A stretch of 58,373 nucleotides of DNA, from positions 1-58,373 of the forward strand of contig NZ_JAPFGY010000022.1 in assembly GCF_026586795.1 (NCBI RefSeq), read 5' to 3'. The position numbers and the translations under genes were made by a program. Source of the DNA: Erythrobacter sp. WG (GTDB taxonomy: Bacteria; Pseudomonadota; Alphaproteobacteria; Sphingomonadales; Sphingomonadaceae). Under the pieces are notes generated by a model. It saw only the letters and a list, made by a program, of their open reading frames with translations, had not been told where the DNA came from and did not search any database. Shown here piece by piece: positions 16,592 to 25,242 of the stretch. The first letter of the stretch is position 1. The number at the start of each line of letters is the position of its first letter.

Positions 16592-16607
16592 AGATGTCCG
16601 GACAAAT
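16592..16607. promoter_or_regulatory. second, imperfect copy of the TTGTCCGGACAA operator
   Basis: AGATGTCCGGACAAAT matches ATTTGTCCGGACAAAT at 14 of 16 bases, with the right half-site perfect. It begins directly after TTGAAA (16586-16591), a possible -35, and lies 16 bases before the ATG at 16623, so binding would block transcription or leader clearance. No convincing -10 was found. Confidence 0.5.
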
Positions 16608-16622
16608 GGGGAAGGAGAGGCC

Positions 16623-17390
16623 ATGCCGAGGATCGTCACACGGGCGCTTGCGGCGCTGATCGGCCTTGCCGCCGCCACGTTCGCCGGGGCCGCACCGCCG
16701 GAGCAGCCCGAGCCGCGCGCCGTGGTCGAACGCGCGGTCGCCGCGCATGGCGGGGCCGTGTGGCTCGATCCCGGCACGCTCGAACTCTCCGGCACCGCGA
16801 CCTTCTACGATCCCGCCACGGGCGCTGTGCGCAGCACGGCCGATGACTACCGGATGTGGCGCACCTTCGAGGAGGGCCGAACCGCCTCGCACGAGGCCTC
16901 GGGCAAGGTCCGCATCGTCGCCAAGTCGGGCGGGAAGGTGATCTTCGAGGTCGGCTATGACGGCGCGACAACCTGGACCGAACGCGGGATCATGCCCAAG
17001 CCCGAGGCCGACGCCTACTGGGCCAGCAACTTCGGCTTCGGCATCATCCGCTCCGCGCTCGAGGACGGCTTCGCGCTGCACAATGCCCCGCCGCGCGATA
17101 TCGGCGGGCGGTTCGCCCGCATCGTCAGGATCGTCGATCCCAAGGGGCAGCAGACGCTGTTCGGTTTCGACGCGGAGAGCGGCTTCGTCACCTACATGGC
17201 CTTCGACACGCCGCGCGGCTTCCACGAGCGGCTTTATGGCGATTTCGTCCGTCTGGAGAGCGGCTGGGTGCAGGCGCGGCGGGTGACGCTGCTCTACGAC
17301 GGGATCATGGCCAATACCGTGTTTTGGCGCGAAACGCGGGTCGGCACGCCGCTCGATCCGGCGCTCTTCACGCCGCCGCGCGAGCGCTAG
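16623..17390 (+). CDS. exported LolA/LppX-like protein of unknown function
   Basis: A 255-aa protein with a signal peptide (MPRIVTRALAALIGLAAATFAGAA) followed by PRAVVERAVAAHGGAVWLDPGTLELSGTATFYD. It alternates short beta strands, ending FETRVGTPLDPALF-like, which suggests an unclosed beta-barrel lipoprotein-carrier fold. No function is assignable. AAGGAGAGG precedes the ATG. The upstream operator copy suggests it is expressed with the catabolic island, perhaps for handling a hydrophobic substrate in the periplasm. Confidence 0.65.
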   Translation: MPRIVTRALAALIGLAAATFAGAAPPEQPEPRAVVERAVAAHGGAVWLDPGTLELSGTATFYDPATGAVRSTADDYRMWRTFEEGRTASHEASGKVRIVAKSGGKVIFEVGYDGATTWTERGIMPKPEADAYWASNFGFGIIRSALEDGFALHNAPPRDIGGRFARIVRIVDPKGQQTLFGFDAESGFVTYMAFDTPRGFHERLYGDFVRLESGWVQARRVTLLYDGIMANTVFWRETRVGTPLDPALFTPPRER

Positions 17391-19747
17391 AGCGCTAGCG
17401 CATCCACGCGGTAGAGCCGCAAGGGGCAGCCTGCGGCCGGGGTCACAGGGAAGGTCGCCTCGATCCATCCCGCACGCGCCGGGTCGGCGGCCAGGATATG
17501 CGTTGCGCGCCAGGTCTCAACGAAGCGGCGGCTGCCTTCGGAGCCGAGCCGCCCCTCAGCCATGTTGCGCGGTTCCATCATCGTGGGCAGCCCGCCAAGG
17601 CCGCCCGCCCGCGCGGCAAGCAGATTGTCACCCACCACCAGGATGCGCGGCTCCGCCGTGTTCGCGACGCAGGTTCCGAGCGCCCGCACATCGGCAGGAT
17701 CATCGAAGCGCGCCCACGCCTGTGCTCGCTCGGTCGCGGTCCCGGCGATCCGCCCTTGGTTTGCCACGAAACCGGCAGCAGCGAGCAGCGCCACCAAGAA
17801 GGCGGCTCTAGCGAAGATCCTGCGCTGGTGCAGCGTCCGGCCCTGCGCGATGCCCCAGCATCCCGCCGCAAGGATCGCGGCCCAGACGGGCACCGCCAAG
17901 TAGCGGTATTCGAGATAGCCGGTGAGCACCTGCGGCGCGAGCATGAGCCCGGCAAGCGCCGCCGTTCCGGCCAGCAGCCTTAGCGGCCCGCTGCCCCGCA
18001 GCCGGTCCCGCGCGGCGACCGACAGCGCGGCGGGCGGCGCCAGGTATCCGAGGATCGCCACGCCGAAGATGCTCGCCACAAGGCTCAGGGCGGTGAGCGA
18101 AAGCCCTGCGACATTCGCCGCCACCTTCGCGGCCCACGCCAGCGGATCGTCGGCCAGGGTCGGCTGCGGCGTCGGCCACCAGTCCGTCGCAAAGGCGCGC
18201 GGGTCGAGCGCGGCGGCAATTCCTGCATTGTCGCTGGCAAAGGGCGTGCCGAAGGTCGCAAGAGACCACAGAGCCCATGGCGCGTAAACGAGCGCGGCGG
18301 TCATCAGCACCAGTGCCCCGCGCTGCCATGAGCGGGCCAGCCAGCCCACGGCCAGCGCCACCGCCAAGGGAAGCAGCAGCGCATCGAAGCGGTTGAGCAT
18401 CGCCAAGCCCACCAGCAGCCCGACCCCTGCGGCCCGTGCGTGGCTCATGGGATCCGCGCGCACCAGCGCCAGCAGCACGAGCGCATAAAGGAGCAATTGC
18501 AGCGGGATGGTTCTGCCTGCGCTCATCTCGATGAACAGCAGGTTGGGGCCGAGCAGCAACACCAGCGCCGCCCCGAGACCCAGCCAGGGTGCCCCCGTCA
18601 CCCGTCGCCCGATCGCTTCCGAGGTCAGCGCGAAGCCGGCGAAGCAGGCGAAGGCGAGATAGAGCCCGGTGCGGGGCCCGGTTCCCATCGCCGCGTCGAG
18701 GATCGCGATGAGCACCGGGGTCAGCGGCGGAAAACTTGTCGAGAACGGCAGGTCGCTCGCATAACTGCGCCAGTGGGTGAAGCGATAGAAATCGCCGAAC
18801 ACGCTTTGCGCCAATTCCCACAGCGCCCAAGAATCGGGCGAGTAGGGCGGAGCGGCCACAACACTCCACAGTAGGGGCGCGAGCAGCGCCAGCAGGATCG
18901 CCACCGGGCCGAGCCATGATGTTCCGCCCCTTGCCGCAGCATCGGGGGTATAGCCTCCGGTTGCGGCCGTCACGGTCTCGCCGAGCAGCGCCAGCTTGGA
19001 GGCGAGGCCGCCGATCTTGGTCGGCACCTTCCCGTCATCGGGATAGCGCCGCGCGACGGGGACGTGGGCGACCTTCATCCCCAGCTGGCCTGCGCGCACC
19101 GTGAGGTAGAACAGCAGGTTGTAGACGGAGAAGACATCGCGGAACGGCTGAACGTCCGGGTGGGTGAGATAGCGCGTGGAATAGGCGCGGAACCCGTTGG
19201 TGGTGTCGGTGAACCAGTGCCGGCCGGCGATGCTCAGCACCGGGGCGTGGATCAGGCGGTTGGCGATGGTGCGTTCGAGCGGCGTGTTCTCCGCCGCGCC
19301 GCCCGGAAGGTAGCGCGAGCCCTGGACATAGTCGCAGCCCTCTTCGAGCTTCGCCACCATGTCGGACACCGCCTCGACCCCGTCCTTGCCGTTGCCGTCG
19401 ATGGTGACGATCCCGGCATAGCCCTGCCTAAGGCACCAAGCGTAGGCCATCCGAAGCTGCGCGGAGAGCTTGCCGGGGCCGGTCTTGGTCAGCACCGCGC
19501 GCACGCCGACGCCTGCCACGAAATCAGCGTCCAGCGAGCCGTCGGTCGACCCGCCGTCGGCAATCACCACGTCGACCGGAAGCCCAGCGTCGGCGATCCG
19601 GGCGAGCTGACCGCGGATGCGCGCGCCCTCGTTGATGACAGGGATCACGAGCGCGTAGGCGTTGCGGCGCGGGCCGTAGAGCGCGACCTCATGCGCGGGC
19701 ACCTGCCAGGCGGCATCGTCGAGGATCGGCGAGGGCTGCACGGTCAT
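17387..19747 (-). CDS. fused GT2 glycosyltransferase plus GT-C-like membrane protein
   Basis: The 786-aa protein has two halves. Residues ~1-280 are a GT-A/GT2 domain of the polyprenyl-phosphate mannosyl/glucosyltransferase type: VIPVINEGARIRGQL, VVIADGGSTDGSL, TKTGPGKLSAQLRMAYAW, and GIVTIDGNGKDGVEAV with a DGN in place of the usual DxD. Residues ~300-690 carry about ten hydrophobic segments with a soluble C-terminus (GDNLLAARAGGLGGLP), as in GT-C transferases. It would make and possibly use a lipid-linked sugar. The start at 19747 has GGGGAGA upstream and overlaps the GtrA stop by 4 bases. A fusion of donor synthesis and transfer is unusual but known. Confidence 0.8.
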   Translation of the reverse strand: MTVQPSPILDDAAWQVPAHEVALYGPRRNAYALVIPVINEGARIRGQLARIADAGLPVDVVIADGGSTDGSLDADFVAGVGVRAVLTKTGPGKLSAQLRMAYAWCLRQGYAGIVTIDGNGKDGVEAVSDMVAKLEEGCDYVQGSRYLPGGAAENTPLERTIANRLIHAPVLSIAGRHWFTDTTNGFRAYSTRYLTHPDVQPFRDVFSVYNLLFYLTVRAGQLGMKVAHVPVARRYPDDGKVPTKIGGLASKLALLGETVTAATGGYTPDAAARGGTSWLGPVAILLALLAPLLWSVVAAPPYSPDSWALWELAQSVFGDFYRFTHWRSYASDLPFSTSFPPLTPVLIAILDAAMGTGPRTGLYLAFACFAGFALTSEAIGRRVTGAPWLGLGAALVLLLGPNLLFIEMSAGRTIPLQLLLYALVLLALVRADPMSHARAAGVGLLVGLAMLNRFDALLLPLAVALAVGWLARSWQRGALVLMTAALVYAPWALWSLATFGTPFASDNAGIAAALDPRAFATDWWPTPQPTLADDPLAWAAKVAANVAGLSLTALSLVASIFGVAILGYLAPPAALSVAARDRLRGSGPLRLLAGTAALAGLMLAPQVLTGYLEYRYLAVPVWAAILAAGCWGIAQGRTLHQRRIFARAAFLVALLAAAGFVANQGRIAGTATERAQAWARFDDPADVRALGTCVANTAEPRILVVGDNLLAARAGGLGGLPTMMEPRNMAEGRLGSEGSRRFVETWRATHILAADPARAGWIEATFPVTPAAGCPLRLYRVDALAL

Positions 19748-20151
19748 TGTCTCTCCCCTGACGAGGCTGGCTCGGCAGCGGCGAAGACGATCCGCTTGGA
19801 AAGCACGAAGTTGATGCAAAAGGATGCGCCCGCGCCGGCGACGAGGATCGCCAGCGGCCAGCGGCCTTCCGAGAGCCGCTCAAGCTGGGCGACGACCGCG
19901 ACACGAACCGCCAGAGTCGCCAGCGCGACCAGCGCGTAAAGGCCGCCCCGCGCCAGCGACAAGTTGCGGGGGCCGTCACGGAAGCTCCAGGTCTGGTGGA
20001 TGACGTAGTTCACGTTCGCCGCCAGCGTGAAGCCGATCACGGCGGCGAGCCACAGCGGCATCCCCGCCCAGCGGTTGAGCGCGAAAGCGACGGCAAGGTC
20101 TAGCACCACGCCGAGCACCGTCACCGTGAAGAAGCGCAGCACCTCGCTCAC
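19744..20151 (-). CDS. GtrA-like membrane protein
   Basis: This 135-aa protein has four hydrophobic segments beginning VSEVLRFFTVTVLGVVLDLAVAFALNRWAG and including NVNYVIHQTWSFRDGPRN, the hallmark loop of the GtrA family, then a last segment ending SFCINFVLSKRIVF. GtrA-like proteins are thought to flip polyprenyl-phosphate sugars across the inner membrane. The GTG start overlaps the upstream stop, and its stop overlaps the GT fusion start, fitting a shared lipid-linked-sugar role. Confidence 0.85.
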   Translation of the reverse strand: MSEVLRFFTVTVLGVVLDLAVAFALNRWAGMPLWLAAVIGFTLAANVNYVIHQTWSFRDGPRNLSLARGGLYALVALATLAVRVAVVAQLERLSEGRWPLAILVAGAGASFCINFVLSKRIVFAAAEPASSGERQ

Positions 20152-22244
20152 ATCGCGCCTCCTGCGAGGTAGCGGTCGATCCCCTCGGGCAGCGGGGGCA
20201 GGGCGGTCACGTCGATCGCGGATTCGACCACGGCGGAGCAGCTGGCGGCGCCGATTGGCGAGCCGTCGAGGGTCTCCAGCGTCAGGCGGGTTGTCTGGCG
20301 GGGTGCGACCGGCGCCATCAGTTCCAGCGCAGGCACATTGGCGATCCCATAGTGTGGGAAATCGGCCCAGCGCTCGCGTTCGGCAGGCTCGGTGTCGGGC
20401 GAGTCCTCGAGCACCGTCAGCATCGCGCCGCGGCCGGTAGCGTAAGGAGGCCGGCGGGTGATGCTCACCGTGGCAAGGCCCGCATCGGCGGCGGCAATGT
20501 CCAGCACAATCTGGCCCTGAGCTAACGCCGCGACGCGGCAGGTCGCGGGAGCTGGCGGCGTGCGCGTGCCTCGGGCGCGGACCCAGAGCACCTGTTGATC
20601 GTTGCGCGCGATGGGCGTGTAATTCTCGTGCAGCGCGCGGAAGAAGGGCCAGCTGGCACGGGTCAGCCAGCCCTCCCACCCGCTGTAATCGGGCGCGATC
20701 GTGGTGACTGCGGCGACCTCTTTTCCGGCGACCAGCGCATTGAAGGCCGCGCGCTTCGTCGGCCCCAGCGCATGGATGAGCGAGCCGACATCGGCAGGGC
20801 TCCTGGCGCCAGCAGCGATATCGAGGGGGGAGGTATAGACCGACAGAAGGCGGCGGTCTTGCGGTACGCCTTGCGCGTCCCATGCTGCCGCCAACCGGCG
20901 CATCGCCGCCAGGTCGCGCGCGTAGGCAGGCGTTACGCGAAAGCCGAGGTCGGCGTCATGGACCGTTCGCTCGCTCCCGGAGTATGCCGCCGCGAAGCGA
21001 GCCGCTTCGGTCGCGATCATCGCCAGGGCGGCCAACCCGGTCAGCGTAGCGGCTTCGCGCGGACCGATTCTCCTCAGCACCGGTCGGGCCCGCCGCCAGA
21101 GCGCCGTCGGGGCGACGATCAGCGGCGCGCAGACGCCCAGCACGAAGACGATCCCGTTGTATTCTGCGCCGACGTGCCCGCCGATCTGCGGGACGAGGGC
21201 GGTGCCGAGCACGCTCGCGCCGACAAGCATGAAGGCGCTCGCGCGCACCGGGGCGTTCCGCCGACGCAGGCGTTGCACGGCTGCGAAGGCGATGCAGGCT
21301 GCAAGCAGGACCATGCTCAAAGCCGAGAGCGGGTCGGCGTGGCCCAGGATGGCGGGCAGGTCTGTCACGCCGAGAATGCGCGTGGATCGCTCCCATGGCG
21401 CAAAGAACCAGAACTGGTCGCCCGCCACGTCGCGGAAATTGTAGGCGAGCCAAGGCGAAGGCGCGGCGCGGGTCAGCGCCAGCAGGATCGCCGACGCAGA
21501 CGCAAGAACGCCCAGCGCAAAGGCTGGCAGGGCCCAGGCAAGGCGCGCGGGATGGTCCCAAAGCGCCAGAACAAGCGCACCGGTCGTGGCGATCACCAGC
21601 GGAATTCCGGAATCGTTCGACCACAACAGGCCGATCCCCGCAACCAGACCCAGCGGAAAGCCGCCGGCGACGGCTTTCCCTTCAAGCCGCACCCGGCGCA
21701 CCAGCACCACGAAGACCGGCAGGACGAAGAAGGCCAGCGCCCCCCGCAAGGGTCGCAGCGAGACGCCCGGATCAAGCGTGGCCGGCCACGCCAGCCCGAT
21801 CGCCTGCCCGCAAAGCGCGCCCGCATAATAGAACAGGAAAAGCAGCACCACAGCGGCCTTCCAGCGTGCCCGCGGTGGCACCGGGCGGATCAGCCAGACA
21901 CAGGCCCAGGCGGTCGCGACCGCTGCGGCGAGCACCATGACGTAAGCCGCCAGGGTCGAGGCGAACAGCGTCTTGCCGGCGAGCACGAAGACGGGGACCA
22001 GCGCCAGCACCATCGTTATCCCGAGATAGGACTGGAACGCCGTGCCCAGCTGCTCCCCGCGCGCGAAGTGATCGAGAGCGAACCACGTCTGCAATGCGCC
22101 GTCGAGCGAGTTGAGGCTGTGCGTATGCAGCAGCACGCCCCCCCGCAGCGCTGCGAGCAGAACTGTCACGCCGAGCAGGACCAGCATCCCCGTGCCGCGC
22201 ATTCGCCAAACGGACCCTTCAGGCATGGACAGGACCGAAGACAT
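20148..22244 (-). CDS. large multi-pass membrane protein of the glycan operon
   Basis: A 698-aa protein with roughly ten transmembrane segments between residues ~15 and ~440 and a soluble C-terminal domain of about 250 aa. The N-terminal loop contains LDGALQTWFALDHFARGEQLG, resembling the first periplasmic loop of GT-C proteins with an acidic residue. I cannot name a family. An ATG at 22226 is an alternative start giving an 8-base rather than 26-base overlap with the oxidoreductase gene; neither has a clear ribosome site. Its position between GtrA and the oxidoreductase suggests a lipid-linked-glycan transferase or polymerase. Confidence 0.65.
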   Translation of the reverse strand: MSSVLSMPEGSVWRMRGTGMLVLLGVTVLLAALRGGVLLHTHSLNSLDGALQTWFALDHFARGEQLGTAFQSYLGITMVLALVPVFVLAGKTLFASTLAAYVMVLAAAVATAWACVWLIRPVPPRARWKAAVVLLFLFYYAGALCGQAIGLAWPATLDPGVSLRPLRGALAFFVLPVFVVLVRRVRLEGKAVAGGFPLGLVAGIGLLWSNDSGIPLVIATTGALVLALWDHPARLAWALPAFALGVLASASAILLALTRAAPSPWLAYNFRDVAGDQFWFFAPWERSTRILGVTDLPAILGHADPLSALSMVLLAACIAFAAVQRLRRRNAPVRASAFMLVGASVLGTALVPQIGGHVGAEYNGIVFVLGVCAPLIVAPTALWRRARPVLRRIGPREAATLTGLAALAMIATEAARFAAAYSGSERTVHDADLGFRVTPAYARDLAAMRRLAAAWDAQGVPQDRRLLSVYTSPLDIAAGARSPADVGSLIHALGPTKRAAFNALVAGKEVAAVTTIAPDYSGWEGWLTRASWPFFRALHENYTPIARNDQQVLWVRARGTRTPPAPATCRVAALAQGQIVLDIAAADAGLATVSITRRPPYATGRGAMLTVLEDSPDTEPAERERWADFPHYGIANVPALELMAPVAPRQTTRLTLETLDGSPIGAASCSAVVESAIDVTALPPLPEGIDRYLAGGAM

Positions 22245-23376
22245 GAACGGGATCGAGCGCGGCGAATTCGGGCGCCGTGTCCTTCACCGCCTCGAAAAGG
22301 TCGTAGATGTTGTCGATCTTCCCGCCCAGGACCGAGATTACCCGGCTGCGCTCCGGGGTGCGGTGGTAGAGGATCGGCCGCCCGTCGTCGGCCTCGTTCT
22401 TGATGAGGACGGTCTTCACCTCGTAGATCGACCGGCGGTAGGTCGCCCCGGCAAGGCAGGGGAGGTAGAACTGCGCGTCGCGCAGCATGAAGGCGTAGCG
22501 GCTCTCGGGCGCGAGCGTGGCGAAATGGCGGTAGGGGTCGCGCGCAGCGGCATTGTCCGCCCAGCTGTCGTGCGGGGTGTAGCGCACGTGGGTCAGTGAA
22601 TAGAGGCCTTCTGCCGGATAGGGCATGGCGGAGAAGAACGGCCCGTCCATCACCGTCACCCCGATCCGGTCGAGCTCCCGCGGCGGTTCGATCAGCGCCA
22701 GTTCGGCAATCTCGTGTTTGAGACGCGCCGGGGGAAGGCTGGCCTTGGCCAGCACCGCATTGATTTGCGAATAGGTGATGTTGAAGGCGTATCGGGCGCT
22801 GATCTCGCTCGCGTCCGACAAACGTGCGACAACGCCGCTGCGGTGATCGGCAAGGCCGACGACTTCGGTCGAGAGGCGCACCTCGATCCCTGCCTCAGCC
22901 AGCCTTTCGCTCACCAGCCGTCCGAGGATCTTGTGATCGAAGGCGACCTCGTGGCAGGCGAAGACCTCCTCGATGCGCTCGGGGTCGAACAGCGCCCGGT
23001 GGCCTGCGCTGGCGGCGTCGATGGGCGCGCCCATGTCGCGGAACATGCGGTGGAACTTCTTGGCCGTCACCTTCGAGCGCCGCCGGGCGATGGCGTAGAG
23101 CATCTGGAAGTCGCCCACCACCGCCTCGGGAAAATCGGCGAGGAAGCGGCGGTGGAGCAGCATCGACTTCACCGCCGTCGCCGCGCTGCGCGGATAGTGA
23201 AAGCCGGTGTGCACCCGCGCCTGGTTGACCCGCGAGGCGCGGTCCATCAGCCGCTCGCCCGCCTCGACGAGCAAGACCCGGGCCGAGATCGAGCGCAGAT
23301 AAAGCGCGAGGCAGCAGCCGTAGAAGCCGCCGCCGATCACGATGTAGTCGTAGTGGTTGGAGGGCCCTGCGCGCAT
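22219..23376 (-). CDS. FAD-dependent oxidoreductase (DAO family)
   Basis: A 385-aa flavoprotein with the dinucleotide-binding motif YDYIVIGGGFYGCCLALYL at the start, then ERLMDRASRVNQARVHTGFHYPRS, a conserved DAO-family segment, and GGKIDNIYDLFEAV near the end. It would oxidise an amino or hydroxy group of a small molecule or nucleotide sugar. The start overlaps the upstream GT2 stop (ATGA). DAO-type enzymes occur in surface-polysaccharide loci, where they oxidise sugar precursors, but its substrate here is not known. Confidence 0.8.
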   Translation of the reverse strand: MRAGPSNHYDYIVIGGGFYGCCLALYLRSISARVLLVEAGERLMDRASRVNQARVHTGFHYPRSAATAVKSMLLHRRFLADFPEAVVGDFQMLYAIARRRSKVTAKKFHRMFRDMGAPIDAASAGHRALFDPERIEEVFACHEVAFDHKILGRLVSERLAEAGIEVRLSTEVVGLADHRSGVVARLSDASEISARYAFNITYSQINAVLAKASLPPARLKHEIAELALIEPPRELDRIGVTVMDGPFFSAMPYPAEGLYSLTHVRYTPHDSWADNAAARDPYRHFATLAPESRYAFMLRDAQFYLPCLAGATYRRSIYEVKTVLIKNEADDGRPILYHRTPERSRVISVLGGKIDNIYDLFEAVKDTAPEFAALDPVHVFGPVHA

Positions 23377-24404
23377 CAGCCCTCGCGCGGTGGCAGCGGG
23401 GCGGCGGCGGGGTCGCTCTCCAGCACGACGTTGAGGTCGAAGGCGACCTGCTGGAACAGGTCGATCCGGTTGACCTCCTCGGGCACGATCCCGCCCTTCG
23501 CTCGCCGCTGTTGCTTGAGCAAGTGTTGCAGGCCGAGGCTCAGCCCGAGGGTGGAAAAGCCCATGAAGATCGCACTGACCGCCAGCATGGCGTTGGTGGT
23601 GAGCCACCCGGGCGCGAGCGTCTCGACCAATAACAGCGCCCCCACCACCCAGGCGGCGTAGGCGAGCCCGACCAGCGCCAGGATGCTCGAGGAGATCGCG
23701 ACCACGGAAAGGATCGTCGGCGTCAGATAGACCAGCAGGGTCTGGAGAAGGGCGAGCCTGCGCCCCACACCCATGAAGGCGGTGCGGCTCGGGACGTTTA
23801 CCCCGGTGCGGAACCACTCGCGCGGCAGGCGCGGATCGCGCGGCGGGAAGCGCAGCGCCAGGCGCGGCTCGTCATGCGCGAGCATCAGGTTGAGCAGCGT
23901 GCGCGGCACCGCGATCGACTGGAACTCGGCCGGATCGACGTTGAACCCGGCGAGCTTGCCGAGTGCGATGAAGGGCCATGCGAGCATACGCTTGATTGGA
24001 CGACGCGCAGGGCGGAACGCCATCGTCACCGCGTTCTCCGCCTCGGCAAAATCGAGGAACCTCAGCACATCGAGCGCCGCGATCTCGTCGAGATTGCCGA
24101 GGATCACCAGATCGCCGATCGCCTCCTCGGCGGCGATCACTCGGCGGTCGTAGTATTCGGTGCCGCGCCGCACGACGAAGAGCCGCGTGTTCGCAATCTC
24201 GCGGACCAGCGGGAGGAACGCCTCGCGCTGGCTGTCGTCGACGACGAGGATGATCTCGCGAAAGCGATAGGCGGTGTCGAGTTTCCCGGCGAGATCGCGC
24301 AAGGCTGCGAACGTGCCGGCCGAGGCGGCAAGCTCCGAGAAGCACACCGAAACGACCACGTCCTCGCGCGGTTTGCGGAATGTTTCGGCCTCAGGCTCAC
24401 GCAT
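23376..24404 (-). CDS. glycosyltransferase-like protein with C-terminal membrane segments
   Basis: A 342-aa protein: residues 1-200 resemble a GT2 fold (VVVSVCFSELAASAGTFAALRDL, REIILVVDDSQREAFLPLV, ILGNLDEIAALDVL), with a degenerate catalytic Asp motif, followed by four hydrophobic segments (LLVYLTPTILSVVAISSSILALVGLAYAA onward) and a basic tail. It is like integral-membrane polyprenyl-phosphate glycosyltransferases. MREPEAE was chosen as the start because the stop of the TIM-barrel gene lies 8 bases inside it. Confidence 0.7.
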   Translation of the reverse strand: MREPEAETFRKPREDVVVSVCFSELAASAGTFAALRDLAGKLDTAYRFREIILVVDDSQREAFLPLVREIANTRLFVVRRGTEYYDRRVIAAEEAIGDLVILGNLDEIAALDVLRFLDFAEAENAVTMAFRPARRPIKRMLAWPFIALGKLAGFNVDPAEFQSIAVPRTLLNLMLAHDEPRLALRFPPRDPRLPREWFRTGVNVPSRTAFMGVGRRLALLQTLLVYLTPTILSVVAISSSILALVGLAYAAWVVGALLLVETLAPGWLTTNAMLAVSAIFMGFSTLGLSLGLQHLLKQQRRAKGGIVPEEVNRIDLFQQVAFDLNVVLESDPAAAPLPPREG

Positions 24405-25242
24405 CGCCCGCCTCCGCCTGTTCGTGCGCCTCGACCAATCGCCGCACCGAAGTCCGCAGGGCTTCGAGGCCGTCTGCGTCTCGCCGCATCTCGATCGACA
24501 CGGCCCTTGCGTATCCGCCCTCCCGCAAGGCCCGGAGCACCGGCACGAGCGGCGCGGCGGCGGCGGGGGCGGGGGCGAGGTCGGGTTCGCTGACGTGGAC
24601 ATGGGCGAGCCGAGGCGCCAACGCGCCGAGCGCAGACGGCAGGCTGTCGAAGTCGCGGTTCATGTGCATCGCGCCGAGATCGAGATGGATCTGCACTGCG
24701 GGATGATCGACCTTGCGGACAAAGGCATCCGCTTCGCCGAGCGTGTTGAGGAAGTTGGTGCCATAGGCGGCCGGAACGGGCTCGATCCCGATGCGCGTGC
24801 CCGCCTGGGCCGCCGCGTCGCCGAGCCTGCGAAACACCTCGGCTGCCTCGGCCATGGCGGCCTCTATCGTCATGCCCTCCGGCACGCGGCGCTGGAGCGG
24901 GGAGCCGAACACGAGGTTGGGGATGCCGAACCGTCCGGCAAGCGCGATGGCGCGGCGCATTGCGGTTTCGAACACCGAGCGCGCCTCGGGCCCCTGGAAC
25001 AGCTCCGCGCCTGCTGCGCCGAACAGCAAGGACTGCATCGACACGAGAGTGAGCCCCGCTTCGGCGATCTCGCCGAGCGCCGCGCCGGCGCTGCTCTCGC
25101 TGGGGCGAAAGGGATCGTCGGCAGCGTGGAAGAACAGCCCCGGCGCGATCTCCAGCCCGGTGATCCCGGCTTCTGCCAGAATGGCATAGGCCTCCAGCCG
25201 TTCGTCCGGCTGCCATGCGATATTCGAGACGGCCAGCCTCAT
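24397..25242 (-). CDS. sugar phosphate isomerase/epimerase (xylose isomerase-like TIM barrel)
   Basis: The 281-aa protein begins MRLAVSNIAWQPDERLEAYAILAEAGITGLEIAPG and contains GTRIGIEPVPAAYGTNFLNT, VQIHLDLGAMHMNRD and HVHVSEPDLAP, the acid and His residues expected for divalent-metal binding in IolE/IolI-type isomerases. It probably isomerises or epimerises a sugar or cyclitol precursor for the glycan. It overlaps the epimerase gene by 4 bases. Confidence 0.85.
   Translation of the reverse strand: MRLAVSNIAWQPDERLEAYAILAEAGITGLEIAPGLFFHAADDPFRPSESSAGAALGEIAEAGLTLVSMQSLLFGAAGAELFQGPEARSVFETAMRRAIALAGRFGIPNLVFGSPLQRRVPEGMTIEAAMAEAAEVFRRLGDAAAQAGTRIGIEPVPAAYGTNFLNTLGEADAFVRKVDHPAVQIHLDLGAMHMNRDFDSLPSALGALAPRLAHVHVSEPDLAPAPAAAAPLVPVLRALREGGYARAVSIEMRRDADGLEALRTSVRRLVEAHEQAEAGDA

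Noticed and set aside
20595..22403. 602-residue plus-strand frame opposite the large membrane protein
   Set aside because: Highly charged, Arg/Gln-rich antisense of hydrophobic codons; the opposite frame is a coherent membrane protein.
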